A stretch of DNA of 64,000 bases from Streptomyces sp. H27-H1 (GTDB lineage Bacteria; Actinomycetota; Actinomycetes; Streptomycetales; Streptomycetaceae): NCBI RefSeq assembly GCF_026627445.1, contig NZ_JAPNLJ010000024.1, positions 50,381 through 114,380 on the forward strand. Reading direction: 5' to 3'. The notes beneath the pieces were generated by a model that saw nothing but the letters and a program-made list of their open reading frames with translations, had not been told where the DNA came from and searched no databases. Positions 41,722 to 50,065 of this stretch are shown piece after piece (the first letter of the stretch is position 1; the number at the start of each line of letters is the position of its first letter). The position numbers and the translations under genes are program-made.

Positions 41722-42663
41722 ATGTACGAGATGTTCGACGACCGGTTCCGCACCGGACGGTGCATGAACGGGGACGACGCGCTGGAGGTCCTGCACACCG
41801 GCTGCCGCTGGGCCGAGGGACCCGTGTACGTACCCGCGTGGCGGCAGTTGGTCTGGAGCGACATCCCCAACGACCGGATGCTGCGGTGGGACGAGGAGAC
41901 GGGGACCGTCGCCGTGTTCCGGCGCGGCGCCGGCCACACGAACGGCAACACCCTCGACGCGCAAGGCCGGTTGGTCACCTGTGAGCAGGGCAACCGCCGG
42001 GTGACACGGACCGAGCACAACGGCACGATCACGGTGCTGGCCGACCGCTGGCAGGGCAAGCGCCTGAACAGCCCGAACGACGCCGCGGTCAAGTCCGACG
42101 GCTCGATCTGGTTCTCCGACCCGGACTTCGGCATCACCAGCGACTACGAGGGCTACATCGCCGAGAGCGAGATCGGCTCCAACAACGTCTACCGCATCGA
42201 TCCCCACACCGGTGAAGTACGCCTGGTCGCCGACTGCTTCGAGGCCCCGAACGGCCTCGTCTTCTCCCCCGACGAGCAGCAGCTCTTCGTCTCCGACACC
42301 CGGGGCGGCTGCATCCGGGTCTTCGACGTGCGCGAGGACGGCACCCTGTCGGACGGCAAGGTGTTCACAGAGGCCGCGGCCCGCCCCGGGGCCCGCTTCG
42401 ACAACCTCCGCTTCGACGACGGCGGCCGGCTCTGGGCCGCCGCGATGAGCGACGGAGTGCACTGCTACGACCCCGACGGCACCCTGATCGGGCGGCTCGA
42501 CGTCCCCGAGGCGGTCTCCAACATCGCCTGGGGCGGGGCCAAGCGCAACCGCATCTTCATCACCGCCGAGACCAGCCTCTACTCGGCGGTCATGGGCGTC
42601 ACCGGCACCCACCCGACCGGACCGGGGCGCCGGCCCTGGCTGGACGGTGCCGGCCGGCCCTGA
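41722..42663 (+). CDS. SMP-30/gluconolactonase-family protein
   Basis: A 313-residue six-bladed propeller of the SMP-30 family. The blade motifs WAEGPVYVPAWRQLVWSDIP (metal-binding Glu), NSPNDAAVKSDGSIWFSDPDFG and FEAPNGLVFSPDEQQLFVSDT carry the usual Glu, Asn and Asp ligands for a divalent metal. Such enzymes hydrolyse sugar lactones. No signal peptide is seen. The ATG at 41722 is set by GAGGGGGA; an ATG at 41707 lies on the Shine-Dalgarno itself. The C-terminal 20 residues are Pro/Gly-rich and atypical. Confidence 0.9.
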   Translation: MYEMFDDRFRTGRCMNGDDALEVLHTGCRWAEGPVYVPAWRQLVWSDIPNDRMLRWDEETGTVAVFRRGAGHTNGNTLDAQGRLVTCEQGNRRVTRTEHNGTITVLADRWQGKRLNSPNDAAVKSDGSIWFSDPDFGITSDYEGYIAESEIGSNNVYRIDPHTGEVRLVADCFEAPNGLVFSPDEQQLFVSDTRGGCIRVFDVREDGTLSDGKVFTEAAARPGARFDNLRFDDGGRLWAAAMSDGVHCYDPDGTLIGRLDVPEAVSNIAWGGAKRNRIFITAETSLYSAVMGVTGTHPTGPGRRPWLDGAGRP

Positions 42664-42664
42664 G

Positions 42665-42749
42665 ATCCCGGTGCTGGACCAACCCCGGTGCCGGACCAAT
42701 CCCGGTGCCGGACCAGCCCCGGTGCCGGATTAATCCCGGTGCCGGACGA
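42665..42749 (+). repeat. 17-bp minisatellite, five units
   Basis: Five head-to-tail units of the form ATCCCGGTGCCGGACCA start at 42665, 42682, 42699, 42716 and 42733, each with 0-3 changes. It begins right after the SMP-30 stop and ends 25 nt before the GNAT start. Confidence 0.92.
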
Positions 42750-42774
42750 CGGCCCGCGCTGGCAGACTCCCCGC

Positions 42775-43308
42775 ATGGACGCCACCGGCACGCCTGAACC
42801 CCCTCACCGCGTACGCGAGATGACCGAGCCCGACATCGAGGCCGTCTCCGCCGTACGCGTGAGCGGCTGGCGCTACGCCTACGCCGGGCTGATGCCGCAG
42901 TCGCACCTGGACGGCCTCAGCGCCACCGAGTACGCCGAGCGGCGGCGCGCGGCCTTCGCCGATCCGTCCAGCACCGTGACCAACCTCGTGGCCGAGGGCC
43001 CCGACGGCGCGGTCGTCGGGTGGGCCGCCTACGGCCCGGCGCAGGATGCGGAGCCGGGCGAGGGGGAGCTGTACGCCCTGTACGCGCGGCCCGACGTGAT
43101 CGGTACCGGTGTCGGCCGCGCCCTGCTGACCGAGGTGCTGCGCCGCGCGCCCCATCCCGCGATCCGGCTGTGGGTGCTCGAGGGCAATGCCCGGGCGCGC
43201 CGCTTCTACGAGCGTGCCGGGTTCCGTCCCGACGGCGGTGTCCTCGTCGACGAGGTGGACGGCTTCCCGGTGCCCGAGGTCCGCTACCGCAGGGCCGCGG
43301 CGGCCTGA
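42775..43308 (+). CDS. GNAT-family acetyltransferase
   Basis: A 177-residue GNAT protein. The acetyl-CoA-binding motif appears as LYARPDVIGTGVGRALLTEVL and the C-terminal block as LWVLEGNARARRFYERAGFRPDGG. It acetylates an unknown amine. The ATG at 42775 is taken as start because frames further up run into the minisatellite. It is flanked on both sides by different minisatellites. Confidence 0.88.
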   Translation: MDATGTPEPPHRVREMTEPDIEAVSAVRVSGWRYAYAGLMPQSHLDGLSATEYAERRRAAFADPSSTVTNLVAEGPDGAVVGWAAYGPAQDAEPGEGELYALYARPDVIGTGVGRALLTEVLRRAPHPAIRLWVLEGNARARRFYERAGFRPDGGVLVDEVDGFPVPEVRYRRAAAA

Positions 43309-43406
43309 GCGGAGCGGCTGAGCGGAAGCGGCTGAGCGGAAGCGGCTGAGCGGAAGCGGCTGAGCGAGGCCCGGGCCTCGGTGGCTGAGCGAGGCCCGGG
43401 CCTCGG
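43307..43406 (+). repeat. 14-bp minisatellite and 25-bp duplication after the GNAT gene
   Basis: Four units of GAGCGGAAGCGGCT type (43307, 43320, 43334 and 43348; the first is 13 nt) pass into two units beginning GAGCGAGGCCCGGGCCTCGG (43362 and 43387). The array starts at the last bases of the GNAT stop. The second unit type contains a perfect palindrome GAGGCCCGGGCCTC that could fold. The rest of the 43309-43670 spacer holds nothing else recognised. Confidence 0.9.
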
Positions 43407-43670
43407 CGACCGTCACCGGACCTCGGCGGCCGCTCCGACGCGCTGACACGCCCAAGGTCCGCCCCTGCCGTTCTCACCCGTTCGGGCGTACGGCCCCCAC
43501 TCCTGGTCCGCCCGCGCCCCACCCGCCTCCAGCTGCGAAGACGTAGCCGAGGGAGGGTGAGATGGGAATGACTTGCCGTCAGTTCGCCGTGTTACGCACC
43601 CCAGCGGGGGGCGGCGGAGGGTCCACTGCTCTCGGGACCGGCCGCCCGAGCCGGACCAGGAGGGATTCCC

Positions 43671-44339
43671 ATGCCCCGCGCCAAGTGGGTGGTCGGCGTA
43701 CTGACGGTGGCTCTGCTGTGCACCGGCCTAGGGGTGTTGCGCAGCACCGAAGGCGGCCGGCCGGCCGCCCCGAGCGCGGGCGACGCCTTGCCCTCACGGG
43801 TGCTGGGGCTGTCCGGCCCCCGCCGGCTGGCCCGCCAGTTGGAGCACTCCGGCGGGCACACCGCCGGCAAGGACTCCCGGCGGCCCGGACGGTCGGGAAC
43901 CACGGCCCTGCCCGCGGCAGTGCCGCTGCGCCTCGTCATCCCCGGCCTGGAAATGGACGTACCGCTGACGGGCGGCACCCCGCCCGGCGGGGATGCCTGG
44001 CCCCAGGGGCCGAGCACGGCGGACGGCGGGCCCGGCGCCGCCGACGCCAAGCCGCCCGTCCCGGACAGCGCGGTCTGGGACTCCGCGGGCCCGGCCCCGG
44101 GCGCGGCCGGCACCGCGGTGGTCTCCGGGGACATTCCCCGGCTCGGCGAACTCCGGCGCGGGCAGACGATCGAGGTCCCGCGCGCCGACCGGCGTACGGC
44201 CGTGTTCACCGTGTCCCGGGTCTCCCCCGCCGGGATCTCCGGACGGGGCGGGCCGTCCGGCCGGGCCCAACTACGGCTGACCAGCGGCGAAACCGCCGTC
44301 CTGGCCCGCCTCACGGGCCACCGCCGCACCCCCCGCTGA
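43671..44339 (+). CDS. Class F sortase-like exported protein lacking the catalytic residues
   Basis: A 222-residue protein with an N-terminal membrane or signal segment (VVGVLTVALLCTGLGVL), a Pro/Gly/Ala-rich linker and a domain resembling class F sortases: PLRLVIPGLEMDVPL, then AGTAVVSGDIPRLGELRRGQTIEV and VFTVSRVSPAG. In active enzymes the first block ends in AGHVD, giving the catalytic His, and a later LITCGG carries the Cys. Here they read SGDIP and LTSGE, so transpeptidase activity is not expected. The ATG at 43671 follows AGGAGG. Low sequence conservation makes the family call moderate. Confidence 0.65.
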   Translation: MPRAKWVVGVLTVALLCTGLGVLRSTEGGRPAAPSAGDALPSRVLGLSGPRRLARQLEHSGGHTAGKDSRRPGRSGTTALPAAVPLRLVIPGLEMDVPLTGGTPPGGDAWPQGPSTADGGPGAADAKPPVPDSAVWDSAGPAPGAAGTAVVSGDIPRLGELRRGQTIEVPRADRRTAVFTVSRVSPAGISGRGGPSGRAQLRLTSGETAVLARLTGHRRTPR

Positions 44340-44364
44340 CCCCGGGGCGGCCCCCGGGTCAGCG

Positions 44365-44403
44365 GACACCCCCTGCGGCCACCTGTCAGCCGTGGGGGGT
44401 GTC
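44365..44403 (+). terminator. Terminator after the sortase-like gene
   Basis: GACACCCCCTGCGGC (44365-44379) pairs with GCCGTGGGGGGTGTC (44389-44403), 15 positions with two imperfect pairs. Confidence 0.65.
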
Positions 44404-44453
44404 TTCGTCCCCCGGTCGGGGGACGCTGCGCTCCCGTCCGGGAGTTGGCCCGC

Positions 44454-44855
44454 ATGGCGGGGCACACCCTCCGCATGAGCGGGACACTGCGTGCGCGGAC
44501 GGCACCGGACAGGGCCCTGAGGGCGGCCCTGACGGTGCTCTGCGTCATGCTGCTGTGCCTGTTCGGCGTCGGCGGGGCCGGGCCGTCCACCGCGACGGCC
44601 GAAGGGCCCCGCTCCGCCCCCAGCGCTCCGGCCGAGCCCACCGAGGCGCCGGCAGATCCGGTCGGCGATCCCGAGGTACGGGTGGCGGTACGGGTCCCCG
44701 CGCGCGCGGTTCCCGGCGTACGGGGGCTGCAGCGGCCGGTGTTTCACGTGAAACCTCCCCGGTCCGGGCCCGTGGAGCCGGACCAGCAGGCGGCGGGAGC
44801 GGGCGCGCCGACGGCGTCCCTGCGGGCGGTACGGGGTGTGGTCCTGCGCTGCTGA
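44454..44855 (+). CDS. Exported hypothetical protein carrying a parS site
   Basis: About 133 residues: a basic N-terminus, one hydrophobic helix (ALTVLCVMLLCLFGVGGAG) acting as signal or anchor, then a Pro/Ala-rich tail. It is not recognised. The chromosome-partition site parS lies inside the frame and encodes VFHVKP. The ATG at 44454 is chosen for a GGGAG about 10 nt upstream. Coding status is moderately sure. Confidence 0.5.
   Translation: MAGHTLRMSGTLRARTAPDRALRAALTVLCVMLLCLFGVGGAGPSTATAEGPRSAPSAPAEPTEAPADPVGDPEVRVAVRVPARAVPGVRGLQRPVFHVKPPRSGPVEPDQQAAGAGAPTASLRAVRGVVLRC
44740..44755. promoter_or_regulatory. parS site 1 (ParB-binding)
   Basis: TGTTTCACGTGAAACC contains the perfect 14-bp palindrome GTTTCACGTGAAAC (44741-44754), the bacterial parS core. 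Streptomyces chromosomes carry many such sites clustered around oriC for ParB-driven segregation during sporulation. Confidence 0.92.
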
Positions 44856-44973
44856 CCGGGCCGAGAGGCCGAGCAGCAGCACCGCGCGCCCGGCACGGCC
44901 GGCGCCCGGCACACCGGGTGCCCGCCCCTGGCACGCGTCCCCCCACACCCCCGAAACACCGTGAGGTTCCGCC

Positions 44974-45132
44974 ATGTCCTTCGACCCGTACCTGGCCCTG
45001 AACGCCATGCTCCGCGCCGAGGCCGCCCGCTTCTCCCCGCCGGCCCCACCCGTACGCAAGCCGGAACCGGAGTCCGCCAAGACCGCCCAGACCACCCCCG
45101 AGGCCCCGGCCGGAGACGACACGGCCGCGTAG
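44974..45132 (+). CDS. 52-residue hypothetical protein
   Basis: ATG at 44974 to TAG at 45130. It begins MSFDPYLALNAMLRAEAARF and continues with a Pro/Lys/Glu/Thr-rich tail. GTGAGG lies upstream with fitting spacing. There is no family match; the codon use is Streptomyces-like. A strong terminator lies about 250 nt further. Confidence 0.45.
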   Translation: MSFDPYLALNAMLRAEAARFSPPAPPVRKPEPESAKTAQTTPEAPAGDDTAA

Positions 45133-45384
45133 GACTTCTCGTACGACTTCGCGAAGGCATGGCGCAGCGCACGCACCACGCGGGCTTCGCGTACGCATCG
45201 CGACATGAGGAAGCACCGGTTCCCGCGCCCTCGGCAACGGAGAGTGGTCACGTGAGGTTCGACCACGGGCACGGGAACCGGCGCCTCCACCAGTCTCGTC
45301 CACCGACCCACCCGCACAGCTCGGTCTTTTGTCCCTATTTGCCCAGCCGAAAGCACCGCTCCGACGAGTTGTCCCCAGGCTGGA

Positions 45385-45432
45385 CGCCGGAGCCCCGGCC
45401 CCCGCACGCGGCGGGTGGCCGGGGCTCCGGCG
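45385..45432. terminator. Strong bidirectional terminator
   Basis: CGCCGGAGCCCCGGCC (45385-45400) pairs perfectly over 16 bp with 45417-45432; the inner CCCGC and GCGGG extend the stem. It stands between the small gene and the convergent membrane gene. Confidence 0.8.
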
Positions 45433-45446
45433 TAAGCGAGCGGCCG

Positions 45447-45857
45447 CTAGGCGGCGCGCATGTGGTAGCGGTAGAAGGCCGCTACTCCTACGCCCGCGCC
45501 GACCAGCAGGCCCAGGCCCGAGCTCTTGAGGATGGATTCGCCGGCCAGGCTGTACAGGTAGCCGAAGGAGATTCCCGCGAAGACCGCGTACGCCGCCGCG
45601 TGCGGCTCCTGCGCCAGCCGGGGGCCGATCCGGGCCAGGGCCACCAGGCAGGCGGCGAAGATCGCGCCGCACAGGATCCCGTAGAAGACGTTGCCCGCGT
45701 CGACGGGCCCCATCTGACGCTTCATGAAGGCGGCGTAGACGCCGTAGACCAGTCCCATGAGCAGCGGTCGCACCAGGGCTGACCTGCTCGTGTGAGCCTC
45801 CGTGCCGGACACCGTCTGGCGGTGCCTCCGGGGGGCGGTGGGTGCCGCATGTGCCAT
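45447..45857 (-). CDS. Small membrane protein
   Basis: A 136-residue protein with a basic N-terminal 30 residues and about four membrane helices (LLMGLVYGVYAAFM, FYGILCGAIFAACLVALA, AYAVFAGISFGYLYSL, GLGLLVGAGVGVAAF). It is not recognised beyond being a membrane protein. The ATG at 45857 follows GAGAGGAG. It stands alone between terminator and the next reverse-strand gene. Confidence 0.7.
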   Translation of the reverse strand: MAHAAPTAPRRHRQTVSGTEAHTSRSALVRPLLMGLVYGVYAAFMKRQMGPVDAGNVFYGILCGAIFAACLVALARIGPRLAQEPHAAAYAVFAGISFGYLYSLAGESILKSSGLGLLVGAGVGVAAFYRYHMRAA

Positions 45858-45962
45858 GACGGACTCCTCTCTCCCATCATCCAGGGCACACCCGCGGCCC
45901 CCGACCGGCAACCGGAGCACCTGCCGGGTTGGTGGTGCTGCTCGTCATTCCAAGCTCCTGGG

Positions 45963-46151
45963 TCAGTTGCCCCACGGGGTTGCCCGGGCGTCGGCCTGCC
46001 GCCGGATCTCGTCGAGGTTCTGGGCGGCCAGCGCCCGGCGCCGCTCGTGCGAGGCCGCCGGCCGGGCCGCCGAGACCGCCCGGCCGTCACCGCTCCAGGA
46101 CAGGTTGAGGCCGCTGGGCGGGGCCCACTCGACGCCCTCGCCCGTCTTCAT
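45963..46151 (-). CDS. 62-residue hypothetical protein
   Basis: Begins MKTGEGVEWAPPSGLNLSWSGDG and ends in a basic helical stretch (ERRRALAAQNLDEIRRQADARA). The composition looks protein-like and the frame has good third-position G/C. No Shine-Dalgarno is obvious. It is upstream of the membrane gene 45447-45857 and may share its transcript. Confidence 0.45.
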   Translation of the reverse strand: MKTGEGVEWAPPSGLNLSWSGDGRAVSAARPAASHERRRALAAQNLDEIRRQADARATPWGN

Positions 46152-46267
46152 AACCCGGACATTGAACGTCCAGAACACTTCGGGCAGGCACCGCCACGAC
46201 CGACCCGCACCACCCGGCCGCAGCAACCCGGCTCGCGCGGCGCGCCCGGCCGCATTTCGCTGGTGAC

Positions 46268-47095
46268 GTGCGGACCTTCCTCTCGGCGGTACTCATCGTG
46301 CTCGTGGCCCTGCTGGTGCCCGCGAGCGCAGTCGCGTACTGGGCCGACCACGAGCTCGGCAGCGCCGACCGCTACACCGCGGCCATGTCCCCGCTCGCAT
46401 CGGATCCCGCCGTGCAGAACCTCGTCGTCACCCAGGCCGGCCGGGCCCTCTCCGGGCAGATCGACGCCGGCCCCTTCCAGGGCGGGGTCGACACCCTGCT
46501 CGGCGAGGCCCTGCAGTCGTTCGTCGGCACCCCGGCCTACCGCACCGCCTGGGACGCCGCGAACCGGGCCGCCCACGGCGCCTTCCTCCAGGCACTCACC
46601 ACCGGTGACGGCAACGCCGTGAGCATCGACCTCGCGCCCGTGATCGCCCGGGTCAAGGGCGATCTCGTCGAGAACGGGGTGCCGTTCGCCGACCGCATCC
46701 CGGAGACCCGGCTGTCGGTGAAGGTCATGGAGTACGACAACCTCGGCGCACTCCGGAAGGGCTTCCGCATGCTGCAGATCGCCGGGGTCTGGCTCCCCGT
46801 CCTCACCGTGGTGCTCGCCGCCGCGGCCATCGCCGTGGCCGTCCGGCGCCGCCTGGCCGTCCTGGCCACCGGGCTGGGGCTGGCCGCCGGAGCCGTCCTG
46901 CTGTGGGCGGCCCTGGTCCTGTGCCGCCGCCTCACGCTGGACGACCTGCCGGCCGACATCGACCGGGCGGCCGCCGAAGCGGTGTACGACGCGCTCACCG
47001 CGTTCCTGCGGACCACCACCTGGGTGGTCCTGGCCGTCGGACTGGCCGCCGCACTGGCCGCCTGGCTGATGGGCCGGCTGCGCCGCACCCCATAA
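46268..47095 (+). CDS. Membrane protein with a large extracytoplasmic loop
   Basis: 275 residues. One helix lies at the N-terminus (FLSAVLIVLVALLVPASAVA), about 150 residues of probably extracytoplasmic domain follow, then two helices (VLTVVLAAAAIAVAV, LGLAAGAVLLWAALVL) and a final one (TWVVLAVGLAAALAAWLMG). It is not recognised, though the layout is common in Streptomyces integral membrane proteins. GTG start at 46268, with a weak ribosome-binding site. It is followed by the FUSC gene 82 nt later. Confidence 0.75.
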   Translation: MRTFLSAVLIVLVALLVPASAVAYWADHELGSADRYTAAMSPLASDPAVQNLVVTQAGRALSGQIDAGPFQGGVDTLLGEALQSFVGTPAYRTAWDAANRAAHGAFLQALTTGDGNAVSIDLAPVIARVKGDLVENGVPFADRIPETRLSVKVMEYDNLGALRKGFRMLQIAGVWLPVLTVVLAAAAIAVAVRRRLAVLATGLGLAAGAVLLWAALVLCRRLTLDDLPADIDRAAAEAVYDALTAFLRTTTWVVLAVGLAAALAAWLMGRLRRTP

Positions 47096-47177
47096 GCTCT
47101 GAACCGTACGCATAGGCGCGCAAATCAGCGGAACAACCCCGAAGAACCGATTCGCGAGCGACAGCACGGAAGCGGGA

Positions 47178-49205
47178 ATGAGCACCGAACGCACCGAAGG
47201 CATACCGTCCGGGCCCTCCCGCCCGGACCGGGGACGATCGCGTGCGCCGGCCCCGCCCGGCTGGCTGCTGAAGGGGCTGCGGCCGAGCACCGCGCCGATC
47301 CCCTGGGCCGCCGTCCTGCGCGCGGGCATCGCGATGGCCGTCCCGCTGGCCGTCGGCTTCGCCCTCGACGAGCCCGAGTTCGGCGCGCTCGTCTCCATGG
47401 GCGCCCTGTCCGGGGTCATCGGCGACACCGCCGACGCCTACCGGATGCGCATCCTGAACATCGCCGTGCCCCAGTTCTTCGGGGCCGTCGGCGTCCTGCT
47501 GGGCACCCTGGTCTTCGATCGCGGCTGGCTCGCCGTCGGCGTCCTCACCCTGATCGCCCTGGTCTCCGGGATGATCTCCTCGATCGGCACCGTCGCCTCC
47601 GTCTCCGGCCTGATGCTCCTGCTGTACTCCGTGGTCGGCGCCGGCCTGCCGATGCCCCAGCCCTGGTGGGCGGCTCCGCTGCTGCTGAGCGCGGGCGGGC
47701 TGTTCGTGCTGGCGCTGTCCCTGCTGGGCTGGCCGCTGCGCGGCCGGCAGCCGGAACGCTCCGCCGTCGCCGGCGCCTACCGGGCCCTGGCCGACTGCCT
47801 GGAGGCCGCGGGCGGTCCGGGTCCCGCGTACGACGAGCGCCGCCACCAGGTCACCCAGGCCCTGAACCAGGCCTACGACCTCGTACTGGGCCGCCGGGCC
47901 CGGGTGCACGGGCGCAGTCCCTCGCTGGTGCGGATGCTGGCCCAGCTGAACGTACTGATCCCGCTGGTCGAGACCGCGCCCGCCGCGCACCTGCGCCGCA
48001 GACCGCTGTCCCCCGAGATCCCGGCGGCCGTTCGGGAACTCGCCGCAGCCGTCGAGGAGGGCCGCACCGGAACGCCCGTACTGGACCTGCCCGAGCCGGG
48101 CAGCCAGTCCGAGCGGGCCGTCGACGCCGCCCTGCGGCACGCGGCGACCATCGTGCTGCTGGCCGAGCCCGACCCGTACAACGTCGACGACCGGCTCGGC
48201 CGGCCCGCCGCGCTGGGGGTCCGGACCCGCCGGGCGGTGCGCGACATGATGTTCTCGGAGGCCTCCTGGCGCTACGGGCTGCGGCTCGCGCTGTGCATCG
48301 GGCTGGCGCAGGCGCTGGTGTCCGTGGTGGAGATCGAGCGCTCCTACTGGGTGGCGCTGACGGTCACCTTCGTCCTCAAGCCCGACTTCGGCTCGGTGTT
48401 CTCCCGGGCCGTCCTGCGCGCACTGGGCACCGCCGCCGGGCTGGTCATCGCGGCCGCCGTACTCGCGGAGGTGCCGCGCGGCTGGTGGGACGTACCCGTG
48501 ATGGTGGTCCTCGCGGCGCTGATCCCGGCCTTCTCCGTGCGGGGGTACGCCTTCCAGACCGCGGCGATCACGCCGGTGATCCTGCTGCTCTCGGACCTGC
48601 TCAACCACCAGGGCTTCGACCTGATCCGGCCCCGGCTGCTGGACAGCATCATCGGTTGCGCCATCACCCTGGTCGCGGGCTACCTGCTGTGGCCCGAAAG
48701 CTGGCACACCCGGATCGGCGACCGGCTCGCCGACACGGTGGACGACGCCGCCCTGTACGTGGAGCGGGCCTTCGGCGGCCATCCCGACACCGAGGCCGGC
48801 CTACGAGCGGCCCGCACCGCCCGCCTCCAGGCCCGCCGCCGCATCTACCGGGAGCTGTCGGGCGTGCGCAGCGAGTTCCAGCGGGCACTGACCGAGCCGC
48901 CGCCGACCGGGGAGCGGGCCGCCGCGTGGTGGCCGCTGGTCGTCGCCGTCGAGCGGATCGTCGACGCGACGACGGCCGCGCGGGTCCGGGTCAACCACGG
49001 CGCGGAGCCCCCGGGCGCCGCGGAGGTCGCGGCGATCGCCGAAGACCTGCGGACCCTGGCCCACGGCGTCCGCCAAGCCCACACCCCCACCCAACTGCAC
49101 CCCACCGCACCCCTCACGCCGGACGAAACCTCCGTCCTGTCCCCGGTCCGCCAGGAACTGGCGGCAGCCCGGGCCATCGCGGACCCGGCCCGCGACTCCC
49201 CGTAG
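47178..49205 (+). CDS. FUSC-family membrane protein
   Basis: A 675-residue protein with two sets of about five to six membrane helices (residues about 40-190 and 365-500) separated and followed by cytosolic helical regions, the arrangement of FUSC / aromatic-acid-exporter (AaeB-like) proteins. The second bundle has the typical RYGLRLALCIGLAQALVSVV and SYWVALTVTFVLKPDFGSVFSRAV blocks. Substrate is unknown; efflux of aromatic compounds is one possibility. The ATG at 47178 gives MSTERTEG. Confidence 0.85.
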   Translation: MSTERTEGIPSGPSRPDRGRSRAPAPPGWLLKGLRPSTAPIPWAAVLRAGIAMAVPLAVGFALDEPEFGALVSMGALSGVIGDTADAYRMRILNIAVPQFFGAVGVLLGTLVFDRGWLAVGVLTLIALVSGMISSIGTVASVSGLMLLLYSVVGAGLPMPQPWWAAPLLLSAGGLFVLALSLLGWPLRGRQPERSAVAGAYRALADCLEAAGGPGPAYDERRHQVTQALNQAYDLVLGRRARVHGRSPSLVRMLAQLNVLIPLVETAPAAHLRRRPLSPEIPAAVRELAAAVEEGRTGTPVLDLPEPGSQSERAVDAALRHAATIVLLAEPDPYNVDDRLGRPAALGVRTRRAVRDMMFSEASWRYGLRLALCIGLAQALVSVVEIERSYWVALTVTFVLKPDFGSVFSRAVLRALGTAAGLVIAAAVLAEVPRGWWDVPVMVVLAALIPAFSVRGYAFQTAAITPVILLLSDLLNHQGFDLIRPRLLDSIIGCAITLVAGYLLWPESWHTRIGDRLADTVDDAALYVERAFGGHPDTEAGLRAARTARLQARRRIYRELSGVRSEFQRALTEPPPTGERAAAWWPLVVAVERIVDATTAARVRVNHGAEPPGAAEVAAIAEDLRTLAHGVRQAHTPTQLHPTAPLTPDETSVLSPVRQELAAARAIADPARDSP

Positions 49206-49308
49206 GCCCACCTCGCGGCGGCCTCCCGGCCCCGGCGACGGCGCCGCGCCGTCCCCCCAATGGCCCCGCCCCCGGGCCGCCCCGCTCCCGGCAGGGGAGC
49301 ATCAGGAC

Positions 49309-50049
49309 ATGAGGCCCTTCCTCCGGCACGGCCGGGCCATCCTCCTCACGACGGCCCTGTCGGCAGCCGCCGGCTGCGCCGACGTGGAGGGCCTGCGCGA
49401 CGACGGCGACCTCGGCACGGTGCACGCCCCCCGCAGCCTGTGGAAGGACATCCGCCCCGACCCCCCGGCCCCCGGCCAGCAGCCCGGCGCGGCCACCGCC
49501 GTCCCGGGTCTCGCCAAGGTCCCCGACCTGTCCATGCGGGGCGTGAACGCCGTGGACGTCGTACGGGCCGACATCACCGCCGCCACCGCCGCGGACGCCG
49601 GCACCGGCCGCCTCGTCGACCCCCGGGCGATCCAGCGGCTCGCGCTCTGCACACAGGCTGTGGACGGCGGTCCCGACTGCCCCGTGCGGCCCGCCGTCCT
49701 GGCCGATGTGACGGGCAACGGCAGGGACGAACTGATCACCGCCCTGGACATCGACGGCCGGCTCAGCGAACTGCGCGTCTACACCGTCCAGGAAGACGGG
49801 ACGATCACCCGCATCCTGTCCCGGCGCGCCGTACTGCAAGGCGTGGAGGTGGCCGCCGAGCACCTGGCGGTCCGCGAGCCGACCTCGAACCCGGAGAAGG
49901 TCTCCATCTCCGACTACATCTGGGACCCGGAGGCCGGGATCCTGAACCTCTCCCAGCTCACCCTCGACGACTGCCCGGGCGCCCCGGACGACGCCGGCCC
50001 GTGCCCGGCCCCGGTCACGGCCTCGGTCACGCCCTCGGGCACGGGCTGA
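49309..50049 (+). CDS. Lipoprotein linked to a sensor kinase
   Basis: A 246-residue secreted lipoprotein. The signal peptide ends in a lipobox LSAAAGC with Cys near residue 23. The mature part has a VLADVTGNGRDELITALDIDG segment resembling a single FG-GAP-type or Ca-binding loop and a beta-rich body. GGGGAG precedes the ATG at 49309. It is 16 nt before a histidine kinase gene, so it probably modulates or reports to that kinase on the outer face of the membrane. Confidence 0.78.
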   Translation: MRPFLRHGRAILLTTALSAAAGCADVEGLRDDGDLGTVHAPRSLWKDIRPDPPAPGQQPGAATAVPGLAKVPDLSMRGVNAVDVVRADITAATAADAGTGRLVDPRAIQRLALCTQAVDGGPDCPVRPAVLADVTGNGRDELITALDIDGRLSELRVYTVQEDGTITRILSRRAVLQGVEVAAEHLAVREPTSNPEKVSISDYIWDPEAGILNLSQLTLDDCPGAPDDAGPCPAPVTASVTPSGTG

Positions 50050-50065
50050 GGAGGGCGGGCCCGCG

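Noticed and set aside
42665..42749. CRISPR-like array
   Set aside because: Head-to-tail 17-bp units with no spacers and no cas genes; it is a minisatellite.
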